From Bacillus sp. FSL H8-0547 (GTDB lineage: Bacteria; Bacillota; Bacilli; Bacillales; Bacillaceae): a stretch of 64,000 nucleotides of DNA. The position numbers were made by a program, and so were the translations under genes. The stretch lies in assembly GCA_038002745.1 (NCBI GenBank), contig JBBODD010000001.1, positions 3,162,001 through 3,226,000 on the forward strand, in the 5' to 3' direction. How positions within the stretch are numbered: the first letter of the stretch is position 1; each line of letters opens with the position of its first letter. This document shows positions 1 through 8,959 of this stretch, in pieces. A model generated the notes under the pieces. That model saw nothing but the letters and a program-made list of their open reading frames with translations. It was not told where the DNA came from and did not search any database.

Positions 1-2
1 GT

Positions 3-214
3 GGATGGAATCGTACGGTATAAAAAGAGTGCGGATGCAAGATAGTGTAAGAAAGGGATGGAATCGTACGGTATAAGAAGAGCGCAGGTGCAAGATAGCG
101 TAAGAAGTGGATGGAATCGTACGGTATAAAAAGAGTGCGGATGCAAGATAGTGTAAGAAAGGGATGGAATCGTATGGTATAAGAAGAGTGCAGGTGCAAG
201 ATAGCGTAAGAAGG
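3..214. repeat. Four tandem 53-bp repeats
   Basis: A 53-bp unit beginning GGATGGAATCGTACGGTATA starts at 3, 56, 109 and 162. Copies 1 and 3 are nearly identical to each other, as are 2 and 4, giving a 106-bp higher-order period. The unit is not a multiple of three, so it is not a coding repeat. The array may continue upstream of the window, and it runs directly into the 122-bp palindromic repeats. I do not recognise the family. Confidence 0.9.
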
Positions 215-472
215 CGATTCCGCTTTTCGTGTTGTCCAGCTCCGCCTCCCAGCCCTTCCGTCAGAACAAAATCCCCCAAAAAGTCAAACCCGGACTTTTC
301 GGGTGATTTCTTTTCTGCCTGTCAGGGCTAAACGGTCGGCTCCGCTTTTCGTGTTGTCCAGCTCCATCGCCCAACTCCTCGTCCAGAACGGCTCCGCCGC
401 AAAAAGCAAACCCGGCTTTTTCCGTCGGATCCTTTTCTGTCCTTCGGAGCTAACCGGGCGATTCCGCTTTTC
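214..472 (+). repeat. Palindromic 122-bp repeat, cluster A (2 units)
   Basis: After a shared junction at 214-228 (ending CCGCTTTTC), two head-to-tail units occupy 229-350 and 351-472, each exactly 122 bp. Each has a central imperfect hairpin of two 17-nt arms and a 7-nt loop (AAACCCG), nested in outer complementary blocks. The first unit has AGCCCT/AGGGCT outer arms, the second AGCTCC/GGAGCT. It lies just upstream of yqgE. Open frames here are by-products of the repeat. Confidence 0.85.
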
Positions 473-534
473 GGTGCATATCTCCCCCCCCTTTACACAG
501 ACTAATTAGTAGCTGATGAAGGGGAGTTTTAGGT

Positions 535-1830
535 ATGTCTAAGCTGCAGAAAGTCTTTGGTAATGTGGAAGTTAACCGTGATTTGCTTCTGCTTCTGACG
601 ATTGGGGGCATGTATTCTTTAGGGATTGCCCTCTCGAATGCTTTTGTTAATGTGTATTTGTGGAAGCAGTCCGGCAGTTTTTTGGATTTAGGGATCTATA
701 ATCTGACGATTGTAATCATGCAGCCCATTACATTTATTATTGCCGGGAGATGGGCAAAAAAAATTGACCGGGTGATTGTGTTTCGTCTTGGTGTTGCATT
801 CCTGGCTGTATTTTATCTGTCTGTTCTCTTAATTGGGGACAGGGCAGCAGACAATTTGATTTTGCTTGGAGGTCTTCTTGGGATAGGCTCAGGTTTTTAC
901 TGGCTTTCCTTTAATGTACTGACATTTGAAATTACAGAACCTGAGACAAGGGACTTTTTTAACGGATTTTTAGGGGTCATGACTTCCTCTGCTGGAATGA
1001 TCGGCCCGATTGTCGCCGGTTTTGTCATCTCAAGGCTTGCAGGAGACACGGGATACAAAACAATCTTTTCCCTGTCGCTTGCCCTGTTTTTTTGTGCAGT
1101 GATTCTAAGTCTCTTCTTAAAAAGAAGGCATGCAAACGGGCGTTTTCTGCTTATGGATGTTTTAAAAGAGAGAAAGCGGAATATGAACTGGCGCATGATT
1201 ACGAACGCTCACTTCTTTCAGGGGCTCAGGGAAGGGACATTTATTTTTGTCATTGGAGTCCTTGTTTTTATCACGACCGGCAGCGAACTTGCTCTGGGGA
1301 AGTATGGGCTGATTAACTCTGCGGTTGCTTTCGTTTTTTATTATCTGGCTACAAGGATGATTACGAAGAAAATGAGGAAGAAATTTATCCTGGCAGGGGG
1401 AATTCTGCTTTATGCCTCCATTTTCCTGCTCCTGTTTGATCTGACCTATGCAAAGCTCATCATCTATGCGATTTCCATTGCGGTCGCCTATCCGCTTCTG
1501 CTTGTTCCCTACATTTCATTGACCTACGATGTGATTGGTCGGTCATGGAACGCGGGAGAAGCAAGGATCGAATACATTGTCGTCAGAGAACTGTTTTTAA
1601 ACATGGGAAGAATTACATCCATTCTGCTGTTTATTCTTTCTGTCACGCTATTCGATGAGAAACAGAGCATTCCTTTTCTGCTTGCCATCATAGGGGCAGG
1701 GCACAGCTGTATTTATTTTTTCATCAGGAAGGTTTCGCTGCCTGAAACAAATGAACCCATTGATAAAAAAGAAGTTAACGGACAGAAAAAAATGCCTGAG
1801 CCGAACCTTGTAGATGGAGAAAGCAGCTGA
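535..1830 (+). CDS. yqgE: Major facilitator superfamily transporter YqgE
   Basis: A 431-residue polytopic membrane protein with about twelve hydrophobic segments spread over the chain and a charged C-terminal tail (roughly residues 400-431), typical of a 12-helix MFS permease. The ATG at 535 follows a GGGGAG ribosome-binding site. It sits directly upstream of pbpA, as yqgE does in B. subtilis. The substrate cannot be told from the sequence. It is likely transcribed alone, because a strong hairpin follows at 1904. The palindromic repeats end only about 60 bp before its start, so they may lie in its promoter or leader region. Confidence 0.85.
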   Translation: MSKLQKVFGNVEVNRDLLLLLTIGGMYSLGIALSNAFVNVYLWKQSGSFLDLGIYNLTIVIMQPITFIIAGRWAKKIDRVIVFRLGVAFLAVFYLSVLLIGDRAADNLILLGGLLGIGSGFYWLSFNVLTFEITEPETRDFFNGFLGVMTSSAGMIGPIVAGFVISRLAGDTGYKTIFSLSLALFFCAVILSLFLKRRHANGRFLLMDVLKERKRNMNWRMITNAHFFQGLREGTFIFVIGVLVFITTGSELALGKYGLINSAVAFVFYYLATRMITKKMRKKFILAGGILLYASIFLLLFDLTYAKLIIYAISIAVAYPLLLVPYISLTYDVIGRSWNAGEARIEYIVVRELFLNMGRITSILLFILSVTLFDEKQSIPFLLAIIGAGHSCIYFFIRKVSLPETNEPIDKKEVNGQKKMPEPNLVDGESS

Positions 1831-1903
1831 CACGGCATATGACAATCGTGTTACAACTGTCGAAAATAATAGAAATTAGTCGATTTTTTTCATAAACTAG
1901 AGG

Positions 1904-1932
1904 ATAGACACCATGTTATGGTGTCTATTTCA
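1904..1932 (+). terminator. Terminator after yqgE
   Basis: A perfect 11-bp stem, ATAGACACCAT with ATGGTGTCTAT, has a 3-nt loop and is followed by a T-rich stretch. It lies between yqgE and pbpA. Confidence 0.75.
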
Positions 1933-1970
1933 ATTTTCGGAACCTGATATCGACAATAAGGCGGTGCAGC

Positions 1971-4133
1971 ATGACAAAGAAAAAGAAACGGACAGTCCCG
2001 CTTCGCTTGAATATCCTGTTTTTTCTTATCTTCCTGTTATTTTCAGGAATGATTTTAAGGCTTGGCATTGTCCAGATTGTATATGGAGAAGATTACCGCA
2101 AAGAAGTTGAGCGCACGGAAGAAGTAACGATCAGCACTTCTGTCCCGCGGGGGAAAATCTTTGACAGAAACTACAATACCATTGTAGACAATAAGCCGAT
2201 CAAAGCGATTACATATACAAGATCGGCTTCTTCTGATCAAGAGGAGCGACTTGAAACAGCAGCCAAACTTGCCAAGATTTTTGACCAGGACAGAACGGAC
2301 TCAAAAGAGGACCAGGAAGCTCTGGAGAACGAGTTAAAGAAAATAACGGAAAGAGATAAAAAAGATTATTGGATCTTAACGCGTCCGGAGAAGGCGGAAA
2401 AGAAAATCACGAAAGCGGACCGTCAGAAGGTGCTCGACGGTGTAATGAGCGATGAGGATCTGTATGATCTGCAGCTTGAGAGAATAACGGAAAACGAGCT
2501 GAAGGAAATCACCCAGGAAGAGCTTAAAGTCCTTGCGATTAAACGGGAAATGGACAGCGGCTATGCCCTGACGCCCCGGATTATAAAAAAAGACAACATT
2601 TCTGAAAAGGAATTCGCTTTTATCAGCGAGAACCTTGATGAACTGCCGGGTATCGACATTACAACAGACTGGCAGCGCAACTATGTATTTGATAAAACAC
2701 TCCGAACCCTTATAGGCAGCATCTCTTCTTCTGAAGAGGGGATACCCCAGGACAGACTGGACTATTTCACTTCCCGTGAGTACAGCCGAAATGACAGAGT
2801 AGGGAAAAGCTATCTGGAATATCAATATGAAGACATTCTGCAGGGCCAAAAAGCAAAGGCCCGCAACATCACAGATAAGTCGGGGAACATCCTTGATACA
2901 GAAATCATTACTGAAGGAAAGAGCGGCAAAGACTTGATCATGACAGTCGATGTAGAGCTTCAGCAGGAAGTTGAAAAAATCATCGAAGAAGAATTGACAG
3001 CTGCCAAAAAGAAATCAGGAACTGCTCTTCTTGACCGGGCGTTTGTCGTCATGATGGACCCAAGAAACGGTGAAGTGCTTTCTATGGCAGGAAAACAAAT
3101 TAAAAAAGATGAAAATGGAAAAACCGTCATTGATGATTATGCCCTGGGCACGATGACAAGCTCATACACAATGGGGTCGGCTGTAAAAGGGGCCACTGTC
3201 CTGTCAGGTTTTCAATCAGGCGTGATTAAGCCTGGAAGCATACAGCTGGACGAACCTCTTTACATTAAAGGCTCACCGCCTAAAAAGTCCTATCAGACAA
3301 TGGGAAACATCAATGATCTTGAAGCGCTTCAGAGATCTTCCAATGTATACATGTTCAAAACAGCCATTGCTATGGCTGATGGAGAGTATAGACGAAATAA
3401 ATCACTGCCTCTTGATACATCAGCCTTTTCCGTGCTTAGAAACTACTACAGCCAGTTTGGCCTTGGCGTAAAAACGGGCATAGACCTTCCAAATGAAGCA
3501 ACAGGCTTTAAAGGAAGGGATGTTACCCCCGGACTGCTTCTTGATTTATCAATCGGACAATATGACACGTATACGCCGCTTCAGCTTGCGCAGTATGTTT
3601 CTACTATTGCAAATGGCGGCTATCGGATGAAGCCGCAGCTAGTGAAGGAAATCAGAGAACCTTCTCCGAAAGACAATCTTGGATCAGTGATTGAATCCAT
3701 TAATCCTGAAGTACTTAACAAGGTTGAAATGAAGCCTGAGTATGTTGAACGTGTTCAAGAAGGGTTCAGAAAGGTCATGCAGGAGAAAAGAGGGACTGCC
3801 TACGGTTATTTTATGGGAGCGGATTATCTTCCTGCAGGCAAAACAGGGACAGCGCAGGCATTTTACGATGGACCTAATAAAGACCAGTTCCTTTCGCCTA
3901 CTTATAATCTGACCCTTGTCGGCTATGCGCCTCATAACAATCCCGAAATTGCCTTTTCAGTGGTTGTACCATGGGCCTATGATAAAGCAAGCAATTCTCA
4001 CCCAATCAATAACCTGATCGGACGAAGAATCATGGATAAGTATTTCGAACTGAAAAGCGAACAGAGCAAAGAAGGCATTGAAGAAGGCGTCGGCCAGCCT
4101 GAAAATGCAAGGGAATTAGAAGAAGCTGAATAA
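1971..4133 (+). CDS. pbpA: Penicillin-binding protein 2A (class B transpeptidase)
   Basis: 720 residues. A basic N-terminus is followed by one membrane anchor (about residues 13-33), a dimerisation/pedestal domain to about residue 320, and a C-terminal transpeptidase domain. The active-site triads are visible: S403-A-V-K406 (SxxK), SSN (SxN, about residue 458) and K624-TGTA (KTG). Class B PBPs cross-link peptidoglycan outside the membrane. PbpA of B. subtilis works in lateral wall elongation with the rod complex and in spore outgrowth. Its position between yqgE and pstS matches B. subtilis. The acidic tail after the KTG region (residues 690-720) is variable in the family. Confidence 0.93.
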   Translation: MTKKKKRTVPLRLNILFFLIFLLFSGMILRLGIVQIVYGEDYRKEVERTEEVTISTSVPRGKIFDRNYNTIVDNKPIKAITYTRSASSDQEERLETAAKLAKIFDQDRTDSKEDQEALENELKKITERDKKDYWILTRPEKAEKKITKADRQKVLDGVMSDEDLYDLQLERITENELKEITQEELKVLAIKREMDSGYALTPRIIKKDNISEKEFAFISENLDELPGIDITTDWQRNYVFDKTLRTLIGSISSSEEGIPQDRLDYFTSREYSRNDRVGKSYLEYQYEDILQGQKAKARNITDKSGNILDTEIITEGKSGKDLIMTVDVELQQEVEKIIEEELTAAKKKSGTALLDRAFVVMMDPRNGEVLSMAGKQIKKDENGKTVIDDYALGTMTSSYTMGSAVKGATVLSGFQSGVIKPGSIQLDEPLYIKGSPPKKSYQTMGNINDLEALQRSSNVYMFKTAIAMADGEYRRNKSLPLDTSAFSVLRNYYSQFGLGVKTGIDLPNEATGFKGRDVTPGLLLDLSIGQYDTYTPLQLAQYVSTIANGGYRMKPQLVKEIREPSPKDNLGSVIESINPEVLNKVEMKPEYVERVQEGFRKVMQEKRGTAYGYFMGADYLPAGKTGTAQAFYDGPNKDQFLSPTYNLTLVGYAPHNNPEIAFSVVVPWAYDKASNSHPINNLIGRRIMDKYFELKSEQSKEGIEEGVGQPENARELEEAE

Positions 4134-4158
4134 AAACATGGGATAAAGAGGACAATAA

Positions 4159-4186
4159 AAGCACTCAAATGAGAGTGCTTTTTTTG
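4159..4186 (+). terminator. Terminator after pbpA
   Basis: The stem GCACTC/GAGTGC is extended by flanking A/T pairs and followed by seven T residues. It separates pbpA from the Pho-regulated pst operon. Confidence 0.88.
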
Positions 4187-4263
4187 TGTTACATTGGCTG
4201 AAAGTCTGCTGGAGCAATCATGAAGCCGGCATCTTTTCATCATTCGACAAAAAGGTTCATGCA

Positions 4264-4302
4264 TTTACAAAACCTTAACATTCGATTAAAACCATGTTAA
4301 CA
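4264..4302 (+). promoter_or_regulatory. Pho box (PhoP operator) of the pst operon
   Basis: Four TTAACA-like hexamers occur in direct repeat at exact 11-bp spacing: TTTACA (4264), TTAACA (4275), TTAAAA (4286) and TTAACA (4297). This is the known layout for Bacillus PhoP~P dimers. An AT-rich stretch near 4312-4320 could hold the -10 of the activated promoter. The operon should therefore be induced by phosphate starvation through PhoPR. Confidence 0.85.
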
Positions 4303-4364
4303 CTTAGGCGTTATTGTATTACTTGTAGGACAAAAACACCACTTTGTAGGGGGAATTAAGAAAT

Positions 4365-5339
4365 ATGAAAAGCTTCAAATTTTTAGCCATGACTATTATG
4401 ATTTCGTCTTTGCTTGCATTCGCAGCAGCATGCGGAAATGGTGACAACACAGAAGGAAACGGTTCTGAAGACAAAACTTCTGAAGAAGCAGCTCAATTAG
4501 AAGGTGAAGTTGGAATCGACGGATCATCAACTGTTGCTCCTATCGGTGAAGCAGTTTCTGAAGAATTCGCTATGGAACATCAAGGTGTTAAAGCTCCAAT
4601 CGGCGTCTCAGGAACTGGCGGCGGATTTGAGAAATTCGTAGCAGGCGAAACGGACATTTCTCAGGCGTCACGTCCAATTAAAGATGAAGAAGCACAAGCA
4701 GCTAAAGACGCTGGCATTGAATACACAGAACTTCAAGTTGCCTTTGACGGACTTTCAGTTGTTGTAAATAAAGAAAATGATTTCATTAAAGAACTAACGG
4801 TTGAAGACCTTAAAAAGATCTGGGTTGAAGACGGAAAAGAAAAGAAATGGTCTGATATTAACCCTGACTGGCCGAACGAGCCAATCAAGCTTTTCTCTCC
4901 TGGAACAGATTCAGGAACATATGACTACTTCAATGAAGTAATCCTTGAAGATGAAGCAGTAGCAAAGCAAGCAACACTTTCTGAAGATGACAATGTACTA
5001 GTTAAAGGTGTGCAGGGCGACAAAACTGCTATGGGATTCTTCGGTTATGCGTATTACCTTGAAAACAAAGATACACTTAAAGTTGTTCCGATTGTAAACG
5101 AAGAAGGCAAAGCAGTTGAGCCGACAAATGAATCAGTTGAGTCTGGCGAATACAACCCGCTTTCACGTCCTCTTTACATCTATGTAAACAATGCTTCAAT
5201 GAAAGAAAAGCCTCAAGTTGCTGAGTATGTGAAGTTCTACTTGGAAAACGCTGGCGCTCTTGCTGAAGAAGTTGGATACGTAAGCCTTCCAGAAGAAAAG
5301 TACACAGAGCAGCTTGAAACAATCGAAGGTTTAAAATAA
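4365..5339 (+). CDS. pstS: Phosphate-binding lipoprotein PstS
   Basis: 324 residues. The signal peptide ends in a lipobox (LAFAAAC, lipidated Cys at about residue 23), followed by an acidic low-complexity linker and a phosphate-binding fold. The phosphate-loop signatures GSSTVAP and SGTGGGF are present, as is SPGTDSGTY. PstS captures phosphate outside the membrane and passes it to the PstC/PstA channel. The start follows a GGGGG-type binding site. A Pho box lies upstream and an intercistronic hairpin downstream. Confidence 0.95.
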   Translation: MKSFKFLAMTIMISSLLAFAAACGNGDNTEGNGSEDKTSEEAAQLEGEVGIDGSSTVAPIGEAVSEEFAMEHQGVKAPIGVSGTGGGFEKFVAGETDISQASRPIKDEEAQAAKDAGIEYTELQVAFDGLSVVVNKENDFIKELTVEDLKKIWVEDGKEKKWSDINPDWPNEPIKLFSPGTDSGTYDYFNEVILEDEAVAKQATLSEDDNVLVKGVQGDKTAMGFFGYAYYLENKDTLKVVPIVNEEGKAVEPTNESVESGEYNPLSRPLYIYVNNASMKEKPQVAEYVKFYLENAGALAEEVGYVSLPEEKYTEQLETIEGLK

Positions 5340-5352
5340 TTTAAAATCTAAT

Positions 5353-5382
5353 AGATGAGAAGCATAAAACTGCTTCTCATCT
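5353..5382 (+). terminator. Intercistronic hairpin between pstS and pstC
   Basis: A perfect 12-bp stem, AGATGAGAAGCA/TGCTTCTCATCT, has a 6-nt loop and no T-run. It probably acts as a partial terminator or 3' stabiliser that raises PstS above the downstream permease, as is usual for binding-protein operons (inference). Confidence 0.7.
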
Positions 5383-5412
5383 TCCCATGTTTTGGAAAGG
5401 GGTTTTCGCATT

Positions 5413-6354
5413 ATGGCAACAGAAACAAGCCGCTCTGTCAGCGAGCTGATCAGAGAAAAAAAAGAGAAAAGATCCTGGATGAGATCTACCGAGAAAATGG
5501 TACCTGCATTTTTATTGCTTACAGCTGTCATTTCTGTCCTTACAACAGTAGGAATTGTATTGACTCTTATTGTTGAAACGGTCACGTTTTTCAGTAAAGT
5601 GCCTCTGCTTGATTTTATAACACAGCGGGAATGGTATCCGTTTTTTGAAAGTGATCCATCCTATGGGATTATTACACTGATTTCTGGAACAGTTCTTGTA
5701 GCAGTGATTGCAATGGTTGTTGCTTTGCCTATTGGTTTGGCATCTGCTATTTATTTGAGTGAGTATGCATCAGACCGGGTAAGAAGAATCATAAAGCCGA
5801 TTCTTGAAGTACTTGCCGGGATACCGACTATTGTGTACGGATTCTTCGCCCTGACATTTGTTACACCACTGCTTCGTTCGATCATGCCTGATCTTGGATT
5901 TTTCAATGCTCTGAGCCCGGGTATCGTGGTAGGAATTATGATCATACCGATGATTGCTTCATTATCTGAGGATGCCATGACATCTGTTCCAAGAGCAATG
6001 AGAGAAGGAGCTCTTGCACTTGGATCAACAAAATTTGAAGTTGCCATCAAGGTAGTGCTTCCGGCTGCCATCTCTGGTGTCATTGCTTCATTCGTACTGG
6101 CTATTTCACGTGCAATCGGCGAAACGATGATTGTTACACTTGCAGGCGGTGCTACACCTAAGCTGACATTTGATCCGACGGAATCGATTCAGACAATGAC
6201 AGCTTATATTGTTCAAGTAAGTTCAGGTGATGCAGGTTACGGAACTACAATTTATTACAGTATTTATGCTGTAGGGATGACACTTTTCCTGTTCACGTTA
6301 ATCATGAACCTGCTTGCACAGTTTATTTCCCGCCGTTTCAGGGAGGAATACTAA
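5413..6354 (+). CDS. pstC: Phosphate ABC transporter permease PstC
   Basis: 313 residues starting MATETSRSV. The ATG at 5413 is preferred over an in-frame TTG at 5392 because GGAAAGGGG lies just before it. There are about six membrane helices. The permease EAA-type loop is near SVPRAMREGALALGSTKFEVAIKV, where it contacts the ATPase. PstC pairs with PstA to form the phosphate channel. Its stop is one base before the pstA start, so the two are translationally coupled. Confidence 0.94.
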   Translation: MATETSRSVSELIREKKEKRSWMRSTEKMVPAFLLLTAVISVLTTVGIVLTLIVETVTFFSKVPLLDFITQREWYPFFESDPSYGIITLISGTVLVAVIAMVVALPIGLASAIYLSEYASDRVRRIIKPILEVLAGIPTIVYGFFALTFVTPLLRSIMPDLGFFNALSPGIVVGIMIIPMIASLSEDAMTSVPRAMREGALALGSTKFEVAIKVVLPAAISGVIASFVLAISRAIGETMIVTLAGGATPKLTFDPTESIQTMTAYIVQVSSGDAGYGTTIYYSIYAVGMTLFLFTLIMNLLAQFISRRFREEY

Positions 6355-6355
6355 G

Positions 6356-7234
6356 ATGAACTACATTAATAAAGATAAAGTCGCAAAGAAAATGAGCAGC
6401 AGGCTTGCGGTTAACGGAATATATAAAGGAATCTTTATGATTGCCACAAGCTTTGCTCTCGTTGTTCTCGGAATTCTCTTATATCGGATATTCACTCAAG
6501 GATTTAGCTTTTTAACACCGGAGTTCTTTCAGAATTTCGCATCAAGAAGACCATCTGCCTCAGGAATCAAAGCAGCTTTGGTCGGTTCTCTCTGGGTTAT
6601 GGCTGTTGTCATTCCGACTGGACTAATTCTAGGTGTTGGAACGGCATTATATATGGAAGAATACGCTAAGAAAAATAAATTCACGAATTTCCTGCAAGTA
6701 AATATTGCAAACCTTGCCGGAGTTCCGTCGATCGTTTTTGGACTCTTGGGTCTTACTGTATTTGTCCGTTACTTTGAACTTGGAAGAAGCATTTTAGCCG
6801 GAGGGTTTACAATGGCGCTTCTAGTTCTTCCAGTTATTGTAGTTGCGTCTCAGGAAGCCATTAGAGCAGTACCTAAAGAGCTGCGTGAAGCTTCTTTCGG
6901 TATGGGGGCAACTAAGTGGCAGACTATCCGCAGGGTTGTTTTGCCTGCTGCTATACCAGGTATCTTAACAGGGAGCATACTTGCTTTCTCAAGGGCAATA
7001 GGCGAAACAGCGCCTCTTCTAGTTGTAGGTGCATTTGCATTCGTTAACTATCTGCCTGAGAGTGTAATGAGTACATTTACCGTTATGCCAATTCAGATCT
7101 TTAACTGGGCTTCAAGACCACAGGCTGATTTCCAGGATGTAGCTGCTGCCGGAATTATCGTTCTGTTTATCTTCCTGATTGTCATGAACTCCGTGGCTGT
7201 CTTGATTCGAAACAAGTTCCAGAAAAATTATTAA
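6356..7234 (+). CDS. pstA: Phosphate ABC transporter permease PstA
   Basis: 292 residues with about six transmembrane helices and the coupling loop AVPKELREASFGMGATKWQT, homologous to that in PstC. The start MNYINKDK at 6356 follows the pstC stop by one base and has a GGGAGG site inside the end of pstC. An upstream in-frame start would overlap pstC by 40 bases and is unlikely. It forms the phosphate-translocating pore with PstC. Confidence 0.94.
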   Translation: MNYINKDKVAKKMSSRLAVNGIYKGIFMIATSFALVVLGILLYRIFTQGFSFLTPEFFQNFASRRPSASGIKAALVGSLWVMAVVIPTGLILGVGTALYMEEYAKKNKFTNFLQVNIANLAGVPSIVFGLLGLTVFVRYFELGRSILAGGFTMALLVLPVIVVASQEAIRAVPKELREASFGMGATKWQTIRRVVLPAAIPGILTGSILAFSRAIGETAPLLVVGAFAFVNYLPESVMSTFTVMPIQIFNWASRPQADFQDVAAAGIIVLFIFLIVMNSVAVLIRNKFQKNY

Positions 7235-7269
7235 ACATGCTTTGAAATGGATGAAGGAGGTTTCACACG

Positions 7270-8094
7270 ATGGAAATGACAAAAGTTGTGAAAGAGCGGA
7301 AGGAAAATGAGGAGTTTGCGGCGAATGCTGAAAAAGAAAAAAGCATCGTCTATAAAACAGACAACCTGAATCTTTGGTACGGAAATGACCAGGCATTGAA
7401 AAATATTGACCTTAATATCTATGAAAATGAAGTAACAGCGATTATCGGACCTTCAGGCTGCGGTAAATCAACTTACATTAAAACATTGAACCGCATGGTT
7501 GAACTGATCCCTACAGTCCGCACATCAGGCAAGATTATCTACCGCGGAAAAAATATCTTTGATAAGGGCTATGGGGTTGAAGACCTTCGCACAAGAGTCG
7601 GAATGGTGTTTCAAAAGCCAAATCCGTTCCCTAAGTCTATTTATGACAATGTGGCATACGGACCAAGAATACATGGTATCCGCGATAAAAAGACGCTTGA
7701 TGCCATCGTTGAAAAAAGCTTAAAAGGCGCAGCCATCTGGGATGAAGTGAAAGACCGCTTAAAAGAAAATGCATACGGCCTTTCAGGCGGACAGCAGCAG
7801 CGTCTGTGCATCGCGCGCTGTCTTGCAATTGAACCGGACGTGATCCTGATGGATGAGCCGACATCTGCACTTGACCCGATCTCAACGTTAAAAGTGGAAG
7901 AGCTTGTTCAGGAATTGAAAAAGCAGTACAGCATCGTGATTGTTACTCATAACATGCAGCAGGCTGCACGTATTTCCGACCGTACAGCATTCTTCCTCAA
8001 CGGCGAAGTTGTGGAATACGCTCATACTGACAAGCTGTTCTCAAACCCGTCTGATAAACGTACAGAAGATTACATCACAGGACGTTTCGGTTAA
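7270..8094 (+). CDS. pstB: Phosphate ABC transporter ATP-binding protein PstB
   Basis: 274 residues. Walker A is GPSGCGKST (about residue 61), the Q-loop is [14 protein letters not shown], the signature is LSGGQQQRL, Walker B is [12 protein letters not shown] and the switch His is in VIVTHNMQQ. It energises phosphate uptake through PstCA. The first 30 residues are a charged extension before the ABC core. Only one pstB is present, whereas B. subtilis has two (pstBA, pstBB). It begins with a GAAGGAGG binding site 35 bases after pstA. Confidence 0.95.
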   Translation: MEMTKVVKERKENEEFAANAEKEKSIVYKTDNLNLWYGNDQALKNIDLNIYENEVTAIIGPSGCGKSTYIKTLNRMVELIPTVRTSGKIIYRGKNIFDKGYGVEDLRTRVGMVFQKPNPFPKSIYDNVAYGPRIHGIRDKKTLDAIVEKSLKGAAIWDEVKDRLKENAYGLSGGQQQRLCIARCLAIEPDVILMDEPTSALDPISTLKVEELVQELKKQYSIVIVTHNMQQAARISDRTAFFLNGEVVEYAHTDKLFSNPSDKRTEDYITGRFG

Positions 8095-8100
8095 TAAAGG

Positions 8101-8137
8101 TAAGTCGTGCAAAACGATCAGTTTGCACGGCTTATTC
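8101..8137 (+). terminator. Hairpin between pstB and phoU
   Basis: The stem AAGTCGTGCAAA/TTTGCACGGCTT contains one G-T pair and is followed by a short T-containing tail. It may attenuate transcription before phoU or end the pst transcript. Confidence 0.6.
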
Positions 8138-8199
8138 CTGTATGATTTACTAGAATAAACACACACTGCTGAATGATGATACTATTGGAGGGAAGCGAC

Positions 8200-8859
8200 A
8201 TGGTAGTAAGAGAGAAGTTTGAATATGATCTTAAAATTCTTCAGGATAAACTAAATGAAATTGCAAGCCTTTCCGTAAAATCGCTGTCGGATGCGATCAG
8301 TGCTCTTGAAACAAGAAATGTAGAAGCAGCGCTTGAAATTATCGAAAATGATGAAAGAATTGATGATCTGGATGAAGAAATCAATGACCTGGCCATCCTC
8401 CTGATTGCCAAGCAGCAGCCTGTTGCCATTGATCTGAGAAGAATTATCGTTGCCATTAAAATCTCCAACGACATCGAAAGAATGGCTGACTTTGCCGTTA
8501 ATATTGCAAAATCAACAATCAGAATCGGGGACGAGCCTTTATTTAAACCGATTGAAAGCATTAAAAAAATGCATGCGATTGCTGTGGAAATGTTGTCCCT
8601 GTCTGTAAAGGCATATAACGACGAAGATGTTGTCCTTGCCAAACAAGTAGCGGAGATGGATGATCAGGTAGATGATTTATACGGCCAGACAATCCGTGAA
8701 CTGCTTGAAATCATGCCTGAGCGCAAAGAGCTTATGCAGCAGCTTACTCAGCTGATGTTTGTCTGCAGATACATCGAACGCACGGCTGACCATGCGACAA
8801 ATATCTCTGAAAGCGTCCTTTACCTCGTAAAAGGCAGAAGATACGACCTTAACGCCTAA
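8200..8859 (+). CDS. phoU: Phosphate signalling regulator PhoU
   Basis: 219 residues, all helical in character, with two copies of the PhoU three-helix repeat. The E/DxxxD metal-site motifs are visible around NDERIDDLDEEINDLAI and AEMDDQVDDLYGQT. PhoU links Pst transporter activity to the PhoR-type sensor and restrains phosphate uptake. The chosen ATG at 8200 follows GGAGGG; a start nine codons upstream would precede that site. B. subtilis lacks phoU in its pst operon, while many other Bacillaceae have it, so this is a lineage difference and not an oddity. Confidence 0.93.
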   Translation: MVVREKFEYDLKILQDKLNEIASLSVKSLSDAISALETRNVEAALEIIENDERIDDLDEEINDLAILLIAKQQPVAIDLRRIIVAIKISNDIERMADFAVNIAKSTIRIGDEPLFKPIESIKKMHAIAVEMLSLSVKAYNDEDVVLAKQVAEMDDQVDDLYGQTIRELLEIMPERKELMQQLTQLMFVCRYIERTADHATNISESVLYLVKGRRYDLNA

Positions 8860-8865
8860 ACCATC

Positions 8866-8899
8866 AAAAAAGCTTGCCGCATATGCGGCAAGCTTTTTT
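8866..8899 (+). terminator. Terminator after phoU
   Basis: The stem AAAAAGCTTGCCGCAT/ATGCGGCAAGCTTTTT ends in a T-run. It is symmetrical, so it may also act on the opposite strand. Confidence 0.88.
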
Positions 8900-8923
8900 A
8901 TGTACGGAAATCCCAAATAGAAA

Positions 8924-8954
8924 AATGAACGCCTTGAATTCTCTGGCGTTCATT
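8924..8954 (-). terminator. Terminator of yqzC
   Basis: The stem AATGAACGCC/GGCGTTCATT has an 11-nt loop. Read on the minus strand it is followed by T-rich sequence, immediately after the yqzC stop. Confidence 0.75.
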
Positions 8955-8959
8955 CCTTG

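Noticed and set aside
303-509. Open frame inside palindromic repeat cluster A
   Set aside because: It is made of repeat sequence and recurs in the other clusters (for example 24985-25206, 26668-27021, 27115-27387, 58987-59340, 61670-61948) with the same translated phrases; no gene-like start signals.
2376-2849. Minus-strand open frame inside pbpA
   Set aside because: It is an antisense shadow of the pbpA coding frame with no start signals; other antisense frames inside pst, comG, gcv, yqhH and acc genes were dropped for the same reason.
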